NCBI RefSeq assembly: GCF_963675165.1
Contig: NC_087378.1
Location: forward strand, 8,447,725-8,511,724
Direction: 5' to 3'
DNA: 64,000 bases
Source: Halichondria panicea
Lineage: Eukaryota; Porifera; Demospongiae; Suberitida; Halichondriidae
In this document: in pieces, positions 10,524-23,671 of the stretch
Numbering within the stretch: the stretch's first letter is position 1
Layout of the letters: the number at the start of each line of letters is the position of its first letter
Made by a program: the position numbers and the translations under genes
Notes under the pieces: generated by a model
Database searches by the model: none
What the model was told of the DNA's origin: nothing
The model's input: only the letters and a program-made list of their open reading frames with translations

Positions 10524-12501
10524 TTAGTTGCTAAACGCTTTGAGTAGTTGTAGTTGATGCCAAACATTTGGTGAACATAATTCGTCTGTTAAGAAAGCAT
10601 CATCTAATAATCTACTAGTCAATAGATCCACTGCATGTCCCACACACTGTACGCTAGGGGGAGGAGTCTCAGGAGGGGGGTGGTTGATGCCCACACACTG
10701 TGGGGGGTGGTGGAGAAGGAGCCATGTTTCCACTAGTAGCAACAAAAGACTCAAGAAATAGCAAAGGTCATGGGGGTCACCGTTGGGTCGATATGGTCTC
10801 CGTGTAAAGTGCCTCTGACAGATCTCCTCAAGAGATGTATTGGGTGTAGGTTGGTTGTCATGGTCACCATGAAAGCTCTGGGATAAGATAACTTCCACCA
10901 CCTTCAGCCTTAGATCCAGTTGAGGAATACAACGCAGCAGTTGGTGTTTGTCTGTATAGGACGTGAGCTGTTGGATCCTAGCTGCTAGGTCACCAGGTAG
11001 AGAATGGGAGGCCATTAGAGAGAGCGCAGCTTGTGTGGGGGAAGGGAGACTGTCCAAAGGGGGCACACACAATGTAGATATAGCCATATCTAATAGCTTG
11101 GTAGTGAGCGATGAAGAGAGAAGTGGTTTCAAGAGAGCAATGTAATGTAGCACAATCCTAGAGGGTAGGTGAGTGGGTGTGAAGGAGAGCTTGTGGCTGA
11201 TAGTGTGCAATGTGTCCTGCAGGTAGTCCACTGGAAGATTGGTGGTACCACTAGGTCTCAGCTTCAAGTCTTGGCAAAGCAGAGAATGGAATCTGTATAA
11301 TACTTGTTTGTTGGATACTTTCAATACCGTGTCCACAACTATTTGTATTCTGTTTGTAGGAATGAAGTAAGCATGCGCCAAGAGACGCTCCAGCAGTTGA
11401 ACATAGCGAGCAAGTCTGTCACTGTTAGTAAGCCCAACATCAGTCAAGGTCTCCATATATCCCTGGGAGAATTTGTGAAATGGTTTGGGGTAAATAACAA
11501 TGTCCACTGGTGCAATATCGGGTGGTTCATTTGATGCAAGGGAGTTTGTGTGGTGAGTAATTGAGACGGCCTCCTGTGTAGGTAGTGTGTGGGCGGTGGT
11601 TCCCTTGTCCTCCTGTGTAGATAGTGTGTGGGCGGTGGTTCCCTTGTCCTCCTGTATAGGTAGTGTGTGGACAGTGGTTCCCTTGCCCTCCTGTGTAGAT
11701 AGTGTGTGGGCGGTGGTTCCCTTGTCCTCCTGTATAGGTAGTGTGTGGACAGTGGTTCCCTTGTCCTCCTGTATAGGTAGTGTGTAGACAGTGGTTCCCT
11801 TGTCCTCCTGGTCCTCCTGTGCACCACCATTGTGGTTAGGCTCCTGTGTGTAGGCAGTACATGTAAAGCATGGAGTGAACAACCTTGTGTGTGTGTGTAT
11901 AAGAGCGGCTGGTACTAACCAACCTGTGTACATGCAGACACAGTCCACTTGGGAGTGCCTGCCACAGCATACACAGACTTTAGATCTCTGGTGGGATCAG
12001 TAGCATGACTGTACAACTTAAATCTATTCACCCTCTTCATCTCATCTCCACCACCAGCAGTCTGGTTAGGTAGGAGGTGATCAACAGTTTCACAGAACGT
12101 TCAACCATGGTTCAACTCACCAAAGAGCTTTGCTTGACTGCCTTCACACGCGCACGCCTAGACACTATCTGTGTACGTGTGCGGATGAATGAATGGTATA
12201 TACCAAGTTTGAGGAACAGGAGCAATAAATACCAACGCTGTACCTATATGTACACACACAGAAAACAAGCCAAAACAGGCAGTAACATAATATGTACATG
12301 TGTGCATGCATGGTGGACATGTACGTACACACAAGATCAAGAAGTACTAACAGAAGGATCACGAGTGGTTGTCTTGATGAAGTGCTTAGCTGGTGTTAGC
12401 CTGGTCATAGGTGAGTCACAGATCACAATGGGATTTTCCTTGCTGCCTGTCAAGAGTCTTTTGTCGGTATCCACTTCATCTATATCTCTAGATCTCTTCA
12501 T
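10524..12501 (-). CDS. SIMC1/SLF2-like candidate with SUMO-interacting motif
   Basis: Exon 1 (12352-12501) starts MKRSRDIDEVDTDKR and contains ENPIVICDS, a hydrophobic-acidic SUMO-interacting motif. A second exon (about 11950-12055, TAGGGDEMKRVNRFKLYSHA) and a large last exon beginning EPNHNGGAQ join in phase 0. The last exon carries a 13-residue tandem repeat (QEDKGTTxHTLPI type, 11579-11815), then about 340 residues of predicted helix from YPKPFHKFSQGYMETLTDVG to LLKAFSN. The pattern LLRCIPQLDLRLKVVEVIL and later HDLCYFLSLLLLLVETWL is reminiscent of the C-terminal domain of SLF2/SIMC1, which localise SMC5/6 to DNA. Linkage supports this: human SIMC1 is on 5q35 with MSX2, RAB24 and GRK6, SLF2 on 10q24. 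The similarity is faint; the gene is real, the family is a hypothesis. Confidence 0.55.
11579..11815 (-). repeat. 39-bp coding minisatellite, about 6 copies
   Basis: A 39-bp unit (plus strand: GTGTGTGGGCGGTGGTTCCC then TTGTCCTCCTGT and variants) keeps the reading frame of the minus-strand gene, giving about six copies of a 13-residue unit like EDKGTTVHTLPIQ. Units are nearly identical, with two or three alternating variants, so the array is probably length-polymorphic. The repeat is hydrophilic and threonine-rich, a likely disordered spacer. Confidence 0.85.
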
Positions 12502-12664
12502 ACTAGCTAGCTTGTACACGCCCACCTTCCCAACAAGGCCATATGGCCATGTGGCCCTCGCATGTGGTGAGCTAGAGCTAATTAGATTTTGAGTAATAAA
12601 TAGTGTGGTTTTATGTTTAGGAGAAGTGAGGTGCATTGTGTACATGCAAGCTAGTGATTTGATA

Positions 12665-12843
12665 ATGGCTACCACCGCTGATGATGGAAAGACGGCTAAT
12701 AAGCGACCGAGCAATCGCTGGACTTTGTTCATAGTCTTCTTGTCTCTCTTGGTGGATTTGCTTGGGTTCACAGTCATCCTACCTCTCATTCCTTCCATGT
12801 TAGAGTATTACAGCACTCATGACCAGGTGAGTGTATTACCCCT

Positions 12844-12889
<46 letters not shown>

Positions 12890-15800
12890 GGTTTGTATGA
12901 CTACCTGTTGAAGAGTGTGGATGGGTTCAGACTGTACATTGGTGGGCCCGATACTGAGCGATTCAATCTTGTCTTGTTTGGAGGTAATCCGGCCACATTG
13001 CCCCCCCCTAACCCCTACTACCCTGTGTGTGCCCCCCCCCTTAACCCCTACTACCCTGTGTGTGCCCAGCGCCCCCCCTAACCCCTACTACCCTATGTGT
13101 GCAGGTCTCCTTGGCTCTCTGTACTCATTCCTCCAGTTCCTGACCTCCCCTCTACTAGGAGCCTCCTCTGATGTGTATGGTAGGAAGCCATTGTTACTAC
13201 TCACCATGGTACAGTTATGTGTGCCTTGCCAACTCCTGATACTCCATCCTGTGTGTAGGTGGGAGTGCTGTTGTCTTACGCTCTCTGGGCTCTCTCCTAC
13301 AACTTTGGACTGTTTGTGGTGGCCCGTATCCTGGCTGGTGTATCCAAGGGCAATGTTAGTCTGAGCACAGCTATAGTCACTGATATCACTACAGCTGAGG
13401 GAAGATCCAAGGGAATGGTCAGTACACCCACTACACACCCACCCACCCACTACACACACACACACACTTACATTGTAGGCAATGGTAGGAGCAGCTTTCT
13501 CTCTTGGCTTCCTGTTTGGACCTAGCATTGGAGCAGGTTTCTCTCTGATGGGTCATGGCAATCAAGGATCTTTCCTGGCATTCCAATATCCTGCACTCTT
13601 TGCTCTGACTCTAACTCTTCTCAATATTGGGCTAGTAGCAGGACTACTGTCAGAGACCCTACCTCCAGGACAAAGGGTATGTGTCCTACCATAATCATAA
13701 TTATGCACTCTGAGTCAACCGGCCACTACTTATAGGCCACCTCTTTGGGAGGAGGAATCACAGGAGCACTCTATCTTGTCAACCCAGTATCTCTATTCAA
13801 GTACGATTCTGTGACTCAGATTTCTTGTCAAGGTAAAGTCAAGCTTGTTGATAGTCAAGTTACTCATACTGTTGTGTGTAGATCGGTCGAGACTGAGGAG
13901 ACTTGGACTTGTCTACTTCCTCTATATTTTCCTATTCTCTGGCCTTGAGTATTCCCTCACCTTCCTGGTACACCAACGCTTTGGCTATTCCAGGTACACA
14001 ATGTTGCCATCATTATCAGCTACAGAACCCACAAAACCTCCAGACCACCACACTGTTAGTCACCAGGTGGTTAGTTGCCCAACAGATTGAAAATTTGACA
14101 AAGTAAAGCCATGGGGTTGATTGTAAACTATTGTAGTAGACTAACGCGTACCATTCTCTGCCCTTGCAGCATGGACCAGGGGAAGATGTTTCTGTTTATT
14201 GGAGTGGTCATGATCCTAGTGCAAGGTGAGTCAATACCCTTACCCAAGCAACTACCCCCCAATGGTTCAGAAACTCTTTCAGCTGCCATTATTTGAATTC
14301 CATGGATTCAATATCGAAAATGTTATGATTTTCTGGAAGCTTAGAAAGATACCTTTCAAATGGTGTCATCAAAGTTCATATTTGAGAGCTAAAAGTATAT
14401 AGGTCATCCCATGGGTCCAAGGCTGAAGAATGTGAAATTAGGCCCTATCAAAATTTTGGGTTTTGTGGATTTAGACATATCGTTTGAAAGGTCTTTTTCT
14501 AAGCTTTCCAGCCAGAAATCATAACATTTTTTACATTGGATCAACGGTATTACTGTTGACAACGACCCCCCCCCCCCACTCGTGCTACTGACTCCATCTT
14601 ATTGTGTAGGAGGATACCTGAGGAGACAGCCAGCAGGCAGGGAGAAGACCACAGCTCTAGTGGTTAGTACAATCATGTAGTACTTTCTGTATAATGTCTC
14701 AGTGGTTGTGGTGACACCACTACATGGGCATACCGTATAGCGGGTACCGTATAGCGCGAAATTTTCGAGGGGCTTAATTTTCGTGGATTTCGTGGGTTAG
14801 CAATCCTACACGAAAATTAAGTCCACGAAAATCGTTCTTTACCTGCTATAACGTGCAAGATTTAAAGGCGTGGCTTCCGGTAAGCAGTCATTCCGCGAAC
14901 ATTGTGCAACGAAATAGCTTTTAGAGGCTAATCCACGAAATATAAGTGCCTCGAAAATTTCGCGCTATACGGTATATTTCGAGGGTAGAATTGTTCGTGG
15001 TTTTCGCTGATCAAGCATCTACCGCGAACATTTATACCCACGAATTTAATATCACATGCATACACGCTGCAGAAAGGCTGCTATTTCGCAAAAATTAAAT
15101 CCACAAAAACATTTCGAACGGTCAATTACCACTGTTGCATGTGCAAGTTGTTGATCCTCTTTCCTACAGGGTGTCATGTGATGATTACAGCCAGCTACAT
15201 GCTGTCTTTTTAATTGAGCATATGATATTCAAGTCAATATTTCATGTTCAAAGTAATAGCTTAATAGCTTAATAGCTTAATAGCTTAATAGCTTATAGAG
15301 CACAGAGTTTAAGCTTCAAAATGATATCAATATGTGTTTTCCTAGCTTGAGTGAATGGTTGAGTGGTTGTTCTCAGTCTGTCTCTTCAACATGTACTAAG
15401 TGTTCAAAACATCACCAAGGGCCAAAACTTTGCAGGCATGCAGATACACTGTAGTAGCTTTGGAGAGTGCTCAGTATAATAAGGCTATAGGCCCTGTCAC
15501 TACGGCTATAGGCCCTGTCACTACGGCTATAGGCCCTGTCACTAAGGCTATAGGCCCTGTCACTTATATGTATGTGGCATTCATTGTATATTATGTCTCG
15601 GACGTTTAATGTAGAAACTGAGTAGTTTTATAGTCGTGTCTTTATAAAGTTTGTGTACAATCATACTCCACCAGTAATAATTATACTCTCTTATACTAAT
15701 TTGTCATTCCATTATTCCATTCCATTCTAGCTCTTTTACACTATGCCGTGGTTGTGTGTATTAGTGATACCATATCCTCTTATAGGGCATGTTGGCTCTC

Positions 15801-16290
15801 ATCCCAGGCATGCTTCTCGTTGGTTGGGCCTCCTCTGCTACTATGCTGTACGGAGGATTATTCCTCTACTCATTTGGTAAGTGCATGAGGTCCCACTCAC
15901 TCTTCACATAATTTTGTCCTATTAGGCTCTGGAACTGTTGTCCCTAGTCTAACTTCCATAGCCTCAAAGTTTGGTAAGCAGTAGAAGCAGTAGATGGTGC
16001 GTGTGATATGGGACTGTGTGTGTGTGTGTGTGTGTAGGTGAAGACAGTGAGAAGGGGAAGGTGTTGGGCATCATTAGATCTATTGGAGCTCTGGGAAGAG
16101 CCTTTGGACCGTTTGTGGCGTGTACAGGTAAGACACTTGTATTATTGTGTGTTGTGTTTCTAAGATCCCTACAGTTTACTGGCAATACAGCGCATGTGTG
16201 TGTTACATGACTGGAGCAGCTCTGTTCTCTCTGCCTCTACTCTTGCTAGCACTTGCCACTACTACACCCTCCAAACTAAAAGACACTTAA
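12665..16290 (+). CDS. MFSD10: MFSD10 major facilitator transporter
   Basis: Twelve-helix major facilitator transporter, homologue of MFSD10 (TETRAN), an organic-anion transporter family member. Exon 1 (from ATG at 12665) gives MATTADDGKTANKRPSNRWT and TM1 (LLVDLLGFTVILPLIPSML). Later exons give LYDYLLKSVDGFR, then LGASSDVYGRKPLLLLTM, the MFS loop 2-3 motif, then VSKGNVSLSTAIVTDIT and MVGAAFSLGFLFGPSIGAG, nearly identical in layout to human MFSD10. The signature RRLGLVYFLYIFLFSGLEYS is at about 13890-13950. Downstream exons add QGKMFLFIGVVMILVQ, GMLALIPGMLLVGWAS, LGIIRSIGALGRAFGPFV and the end ALATTTPSKLKDT. Introns hold two inverted-repeat elements and small tandem repeats. It is head to head with the SIMC1/SLF2-like gene, 163 bp between start codons. 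Confidence 0.93.
12840..12884. repeat. (CA)n microsatellite in MFSD10 intron 1
   Basis: About 40 bp of CA repeat running up to the acceptor-like CACACACAG just before the second coding exon. Confidence 0.9.
12995..13105. repeat. minisatellite next to MFSD10 splice acceptor
   Basis: Three copies of a pyrimidine-rich unit (TAACCCCTACTACCCTGTGT plus a C tract). The last copy forms the polypyrimidine tract and ends TATGTGTGCAG, the acceptor of the exon encoding LLGSLYSFLQFL. The earlier copies lack the terminal AG. Confidence 0.8.
14300..14547. mobile_element. foldback element with about 70-bp inverted arms
   Basis: The left arm (about 14300-14370, containing AATGTTATGATTTTCTGGAA then GCTTAGAAAGATACCTTTCAAA) matches the reverse complement of the right arm (about 14475-14547, CTAAGCTTTCCAGCCAGAAA then TCATAACATTTT) with scattered mismatches. 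No coding capacity. It sits in an MFSD10 intron and is probably a non-autonomous DNA element. Confidence 0.7.
14745..14974. mobile_element. MITE with perfect 26-bp TIRs
   Basis: The termini 14745-14770 and 14949-14974 are perfect inverted repeats beginning TACCGTATAGCGCGAAATTT. The 230-bp interior is non-coding and contains further short inverted matches (TTCGTGGA, CCACGAAA). A decayed related segment (GGTAGAATTGTTCGTGG to ACGGTCAATTACC, about 14983-15129) follows. Superfamily not determined. Confidence 0.8.
15255..15563. repeat. two short tandem arrays in MFSD10 intron
   Basis: At about 15255-15293 the unit AATAGCTT is repeated about five times. At about 15480-15563 a 20-21-bp unit (GGCTATAGGCCCTGTCACTA) is repeated four times. 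Both are intronic. Confidence 0.85.
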
Positions 16291-16378
16291 TCTAATAATG
16301 GTGTATAATTATATACATGTCATTCATATGGATTCATGATAAGATAACTACAAGTCACGTATTAAATCTTATGTAGCG

Positions 16379-16478
16379 CTAGCCTCGGTACCAGGCCGAT
16401 TTTTTTTAAGTTGAAAAATATGCCTAGTAGGCGACCTAGCGTTCAATTGGAGACGGATCGGCCGGGGGTCGAGGCTAA
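16379..16478. mobile_element. AGCCTCG-ended palindromic element, copy 1
   Basis: A roughly 100-bp segment between MFSD10 and the next gene, bounded by CTAGCCTCGG and TCGAGGCTAA, with internal AGGCCGA and TCGGCCGG also complementary. Related pieces occur at 18061, 33752 and 39620. Confidence 0.55.
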
Positions 16479-16611
16479 TGTAGTAACGGCCCGTTTTCAA
16501 CTAAAGGCCTGAAACGGACCCGTGGATTTTTGGCTGTGTAATAAAGCATCTGGAAGCTGCGAAGGTGTCTGTTGACTCATGCATTGTCACTAGCTAACTA
16601 ATTATCAGGTC

Positions 16612-16981
16612 ATGGAGCTGGAAGCTGGTGACCAGACTGCAGAGCGACCTCCTCCTCGCGGGCGCTGTATGGCCTGGCTCTCCTCTGAGCTGCACTACAC
16701 AGCACTGGCTTGCTGCTACCAGGACAACAAAGCGTTTGCCTTTAGTCCAGTAAGTCAGCTATTTGTATGGCCTCGAGCTCTCTGCATGAGTTATAATAAT
16801 ATGGGGTGGATTAACATTGTCAAGCTATTCTTATTGTCCATCGTAGCTATCTCTTAGGAGTTAGTATTTTGTGATATGTGTTGTGATATGTAGACTCGCA
16901 ATCTTGCAATAGCTCAAATTTTTTCGCTATTAGTTTACCTTTGTTCTGTTACACAGTAGTATTCCAACAATTTAACTCCCC

Positions 16982-17036
<55 letters not shown>

Positions 17037-17884
17037 GCACACACACCTCACTCACACAGTGGTTACCCCTCAAGTGGAAGTGGCAATGGGCGTATTTGCT
17101 CTATCGCTGGATCATTATGCTGTACTTTGTGGGCTGGCTACTCTACTCTCTTGTGAATGCTGCCCAGACTCCAGATGTCCAAGCAAAGTTCTTCATATAT
17201 CTCACCAACTGGGGCTTTGTTTGCTTCAATGTGTACCTTTTCATGGCTGCCATCTCAGTGACAGTGACTCTATATAGCCACCTCCATGTAGGACCCCCTC
17301 TTGACACACTCCCCCCCCTCACTGTCAGAGGAGGCATCACATGCACACTACTCACTACTGTCAATGGCCTTCACTGGGCCACTGCTATCATTGGACTAGA
17401 GTTCCCAGTGGCTATTACAGTCCTGTTCTGGATATTCTTTGGTAATGGTGATCCAGATCAGACACTCAGTATCTCGAGTATTCATGTGCACTTGCTAAAC
17501 GGAATTATTGCTTTTCTGGATACCTGGATAACAGGAGTTCCATTTCGAGTTCTCCATGTTGTCTACATCATATTGTTCGGCTGTGTGTACATAGTATTCT
17601 CTGCTCTGTATTATGCTGGTGGTGGTACTGACCCTGCAAACCGCCCTTACATCTATCCAGTGTTGGATTATGGTGGCAACCCTGGGCTAGCTGCTGGAGT
17701 AGCTGTTGGTTGTGGTCTTGTGTTTCCAGTAATCTTACATCTCATCTTCTACGCCATGTACCTGGCTCGTTATTGGCTTTCTACACTAGTGCAGACCCAC
17801 TGGAGGGTATCAAGAGTCAGTTCATCTGCCAGTGGGGAGGAGCAGGCTCTAACTATGCAACAAGAGAGAACTATTGTCATTTGA
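16612..17884 (+). CDS. Rolling-stone-like multipass membrane protein
   Basis: Two coding exons. Exon 1 (16612-16749) reads MELEAGDQTAERPPPRG and ends AFAFSP at a GTAAGT donor. Exon 2 starts at 17060 (WLPLKWKWQWAYLLYRW) and runs open to TGA at 17882-17884; both borders are phase 0. The protein, about 320 residues, has at least six hydrophobic segments. FFIYLTNWGFVCFNVYLF and YIYPVLDYGGNPGLA match the Rolling stone family, named after the Drosophila rost gene involved in myoblast fusion. The molecular function of the family is not known. A charged, Ser-rich tail follows the last membrane segment. The intron ends in a C-tract and (CA)n run. Confidence 0.8.
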
Positions 17885-18060
17885 ACAATGTGTATTAATT
17901 TATGGCAGTTGTTATTCTTATAATTTTTATTGTATATTTTTGTATAATAGTCAACTCTTCACTGCAAGGCGCATGCGCCAGCCCAATGAAGGCGCATCCC
18001 ATAATGCAGCGGACGCAGCCCCACCCACTCAAACAAATGCTAATTATGTACACAGGTGGC

Positions 18061-18118
18061 TAGCCTCGATTTCAGGCCGCTCTCAATTGAGAAAGACGTG
18101 GGATATGATCGAGGCTAA
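18061..18118. mobile_element. AGCCTCG-ended palindromic element, copy 2
   Basis: A 58-bp near-palindrome TAGCCTCGAT ... ATCGAGGCTA between the Rolling-stone-like gene and Msx. It shares the TTCAGGCCGC inner block with the fragment at 33752. Confidence 0.65.
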
Positions 18119-18235
18119 CAGGCTGCCAGCTTATAAAGCTGCAGAGAAGGCAGAATGATTTCATTAGCTCACAGTTGCCTAGAAACAATTCTAGAAAAAC
18201 GTCCTGAAAGAAGAGCCCTTTAGACAAACTTCAGA

Positions 18236-20268
<2,033 letters not shown>

Positions 20269-22134
20269 CTGGCTGGCTAGCTCTGAACCCTGGCATACAT
20301 GTAACTAGTGCACAGCATTTATTTGGAAATGTTTTTAGCAGCTCATCAGTAAAACAGGCATGATAGTTCATCCATGTATCATAGAACCACATCATGATTC
20401 AGTCAGTCTCTGTTGTTTTTATATTCTGTTGAAGTAAATAATATACTTGGATGTGTATTATGGTCAGAATGAAAGAAATGTCAATCTCAGTGGTTTTGTA
20501 TGAAGAGCCCAAGCAAGTGGATAATCTAATTACTGCTTTGTGTTCTTGAAGTGGTTTTCAAGTGATTGTTGCATGCAATGTAGGCATAATTGGATTAACA
20601 GTATAGAATTTCATAGAGTAAATGAGCTAAAGCCATCCTTAGACGTACTGTCTTAGGGGGAGTAGGTTGTGGAAGCACAATCTAATGTGTAGTGGAGTCA
20701 ACAAACTACACTTCAAACAATACTTACATGTCATATCAGTGAATGGGCAGACTGGCTGCAGTTGGTGCAGCTTACGTAAATGGTAGAGACATTATCAGTC
20801 CAAATAAACCTGTCCACCTGTGGAGAAGGTCTAGTACTGCCAAAGTGACCAAGTCATCCACTAATTAAACACCTAACCATTGCCAATAACATTTCACACA
20901 TTCTTTTCTTAACAAGCAAAAAAATCAAAATAATAATGAATAAACAAACATGCACCAATTATAATAGTAGCTGAAATTCACTGCATGTATTAGCGTAACT
21001 AAATAATGTGAGCGGTTATGATTGTGATGGAGGAGTAACTTTACGCGTGTGTACATGATCGACCATCACTAGGAAAGGCGACTTCAAAGCATTCTTATAG
21101 AGTTAGGTTTTGGTAAACTTTGTGAAGCTTGCGTCAGAGTAAGAATGCATCAAATGGTCTTGTGAGGTTACAGCGTTGCTTTGTAGTGCAGGATTAATGG
21201 CGCTAAGACAAGACACAGGGATGGGTACATACATATACAGAACTTGATACATTGAATCAAAGGCAAAAAGTGAGCATCAAAGATATTGTTTATATCGGAA
21301 CTTATGCATGAGGCATGTAGGTTCATAGAAAACTCCATCCAATAGTGATTGGGTAGGTAAACAAGAACCTTAGCAATGCAATTTGAGCAAAGAACAACTC
21401 TAACAGGACTGGAATTCACCAATTACCCATGCAATACACTGGCCAAGCATCAAACAGTTGTAGCCACTTCAGAAGAGAACACAAACAAGTAGGCATTTCC
21501 TCTGAAGATAATCACCGCTACTATCCCATGGTCTTTGTGTGGTTAGCCACATAGCATTGTAAGGTTGTATCCACAACCCACTGAAACTGCAGCATATGCC
21601 ATTGGCTAGAGGTATTACATGCTGACTGACCAAGCACTAGCACAGACACACAGGCTCCAGCAACTGATTCAGCTTTGGTAACGCTTTACCTCAACTATGA
21701 CCACAACAATATTGTGTAGAGCACAAAATATGTGTGGGGAGGTTGTGCATTCTTACAGGCTTTGGCAATACACATGCTTGTACCTACCACCAGCCCCCAT
21801 GCATGACCACCATGCAGCCCTTCACAATATGATGCAGGAAGCTGCAATGCAATATGCAATGAGGCCAGCCCCTCCCCTCCTCGGCCTCAACCGGTTCATG
21901 GTGCACAGATGAAGGAAAGACGGCTTCCACTGTAAAAAGAGATAGGTGAGTGTGTACTGATGTTACACTCCTGTGTTGGTTGCAACTCTCCCTATACCTG
22001 CGCTTATGCTTGTGTATAGGCGGTGTGTGCCTGTGCTTGTGCGTGTATAGGTGGTGTGTGCCTGTGCTTGTATGTGAGTAGTGCCTGTGTGACAGTGTAG
22101 GTGGTGTGTGTGCTTGTGCCTACGTGTAGATGCA
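20269..22134. other. Msx-ACOX3 intergenic region
   Basis: Low in repeats compared with the rest of the window. It would be the 3' UTR and downstream flank of Msx plus the ACOX3 promoter. A coding-like piece at 21794-21912 is listed separately. G/T-rich repeats at about 22020-22110 (GTGTGTGCCTGTGCTTG) precede the ACOX3 start. Confidence 0.5.
21794..21912 (+). CDS. possible extra 3' exon, Met/His/Gln-rich
   Basis: After an acceptor-like TACCTACCACCAG at 21781-21793 the sequence stays open to TGA at 21910-21912 and reads PMHDHHAALHNMMQEAAMQY then AMRPAPPLLGLNRFMVHR. The composition resembles a transcription-factor tail, and it lies 1.5 kb downstream of Msx on the same strand. It could be an alternative last exon of Msx or part of an unrecognised gene. 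No family match and no donor partner is proven. Confidence 0.3.
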
Positions 22135-23631
22135 ATGGCTGCTAGCAATCCACTAGACGAGTGGAGGAAGAGGTCAAAGTTCGACACGGGGGCCCTTCGA
22201 GAGCTCTTGTTTGGCAAAGAGATTGTCGATTACAAAACGAGAATATGGGACACGCTTAGCGCTGACCCGCTGTTTGGTGACCATGGCAACGACCTCACTC
22301 TTCACAAGAAGAGAGAGTTGACCTTTCAACGGCTGCAGACTCTCTCTGGCCACGCCTTCCTCCCAGATGAAGCCATACTAGAGCATCCACGCATGCTCCT
22401 AGCATTCAATGAAGCCATTCAAGTGATGGACGGTAGTCTCCTTCCAGTCTACATGCTCAATGTTGAGGTGTGTGGTGTGGGTGTGGGTGTGAGTGGTGTG
22501 TTGTGGGTATGGGTGCAGTGAGTGGTGTGTTGTGTGGTGACTTGAGTGTAGTACTTGTACAGGTGTTTGGTGGAGCTGTGAGGAGTTCTGGAACAAGTCG
22601 ACACAACGAGCTCTTGGAACAATGTCGTCAGCTCAAGGTGTGTGTATGTGTGCCCACCCACCCACTCACTGTGTGTGTGTGTCCACCCACTTGCTCACTG
22701 TGTGTATGTGTGTCCACCCACTCGCTCACTGTGTGTATGTGTGTCCACCCACCCACTCACTGTGTGTGTGTGTGCAGGTGATTGGGTGCTTTGCACTAAC
22801 AGAGCTCTCTCATGGTAGTAATGCACGAGGCATGCGGACTACAGCGACCTTTGACCCCACCACGCAAGAGTTTGTGTTGAACACTCCTGACAATGAGGCT
22901 ATGAAATGCTGGTCTGGTAACCTTGGCAACCTGGCCACCCACGCAGTGGTGTATGCTCAACTGTACATGTGTGATGGAACTTGTCACGGTCTTCACTCCT
23001 TAGTGGTCCCCATTAGAGATCCACACACACACCTCCCGTTGCCAGGGGTAACTGTGGGGGACATGGGACACAAGTTAGGACAGAATGGATTGGCTAATGG
23101 GTACGTACACATTACCATGGTAACTGCAACCCTTTCCACTTCACTCGAAAAAAGCAGAAATGCTGGCCTGCACTGTAGCTAGTGTACAGAGCCTATAGTG
23201 TGGTCCCACTGTGTACACTGTAGCTAGTGTACAGAGCCTATAGTGTGCTCCCACTGTGTACCACTGTAGCTAGTGGTGGACTTATGTTTTCTCTAATAAT
23301 GTTTGCAGTGAAAAGGTGGTACCGTAATCCTGTACTTCAATATGTACATGTTGTCATGACTACCCACTCATACAGGTTCATGTGGTTTGATAAATATCGT
23401 GTTCCTAGAGAAAGCCTTCTCAACAGAGCAGGAGATGTGACTCAAGATGGTCGTTACATCACTCCGTATAAGGTGCACACCACACACCTACACACACACA
23501 CACACACACACACCTACACACACACACACCTACACACACACACACACACCTACACACACACACACCTACACACACACACCTACACACACACACACACCTA
23601 CACACACACACCTACACACACACACACACAC

Positions 23632-23671
<40 letters not shown>

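Noticed and set aside
12502-12798. N-terminal extension of the SIMC1/SLF2-like frame
   Set aside because: It overlaps the MFSD10 first exon on the other strand and lacks coding character; the Met at 12501 is the better start.
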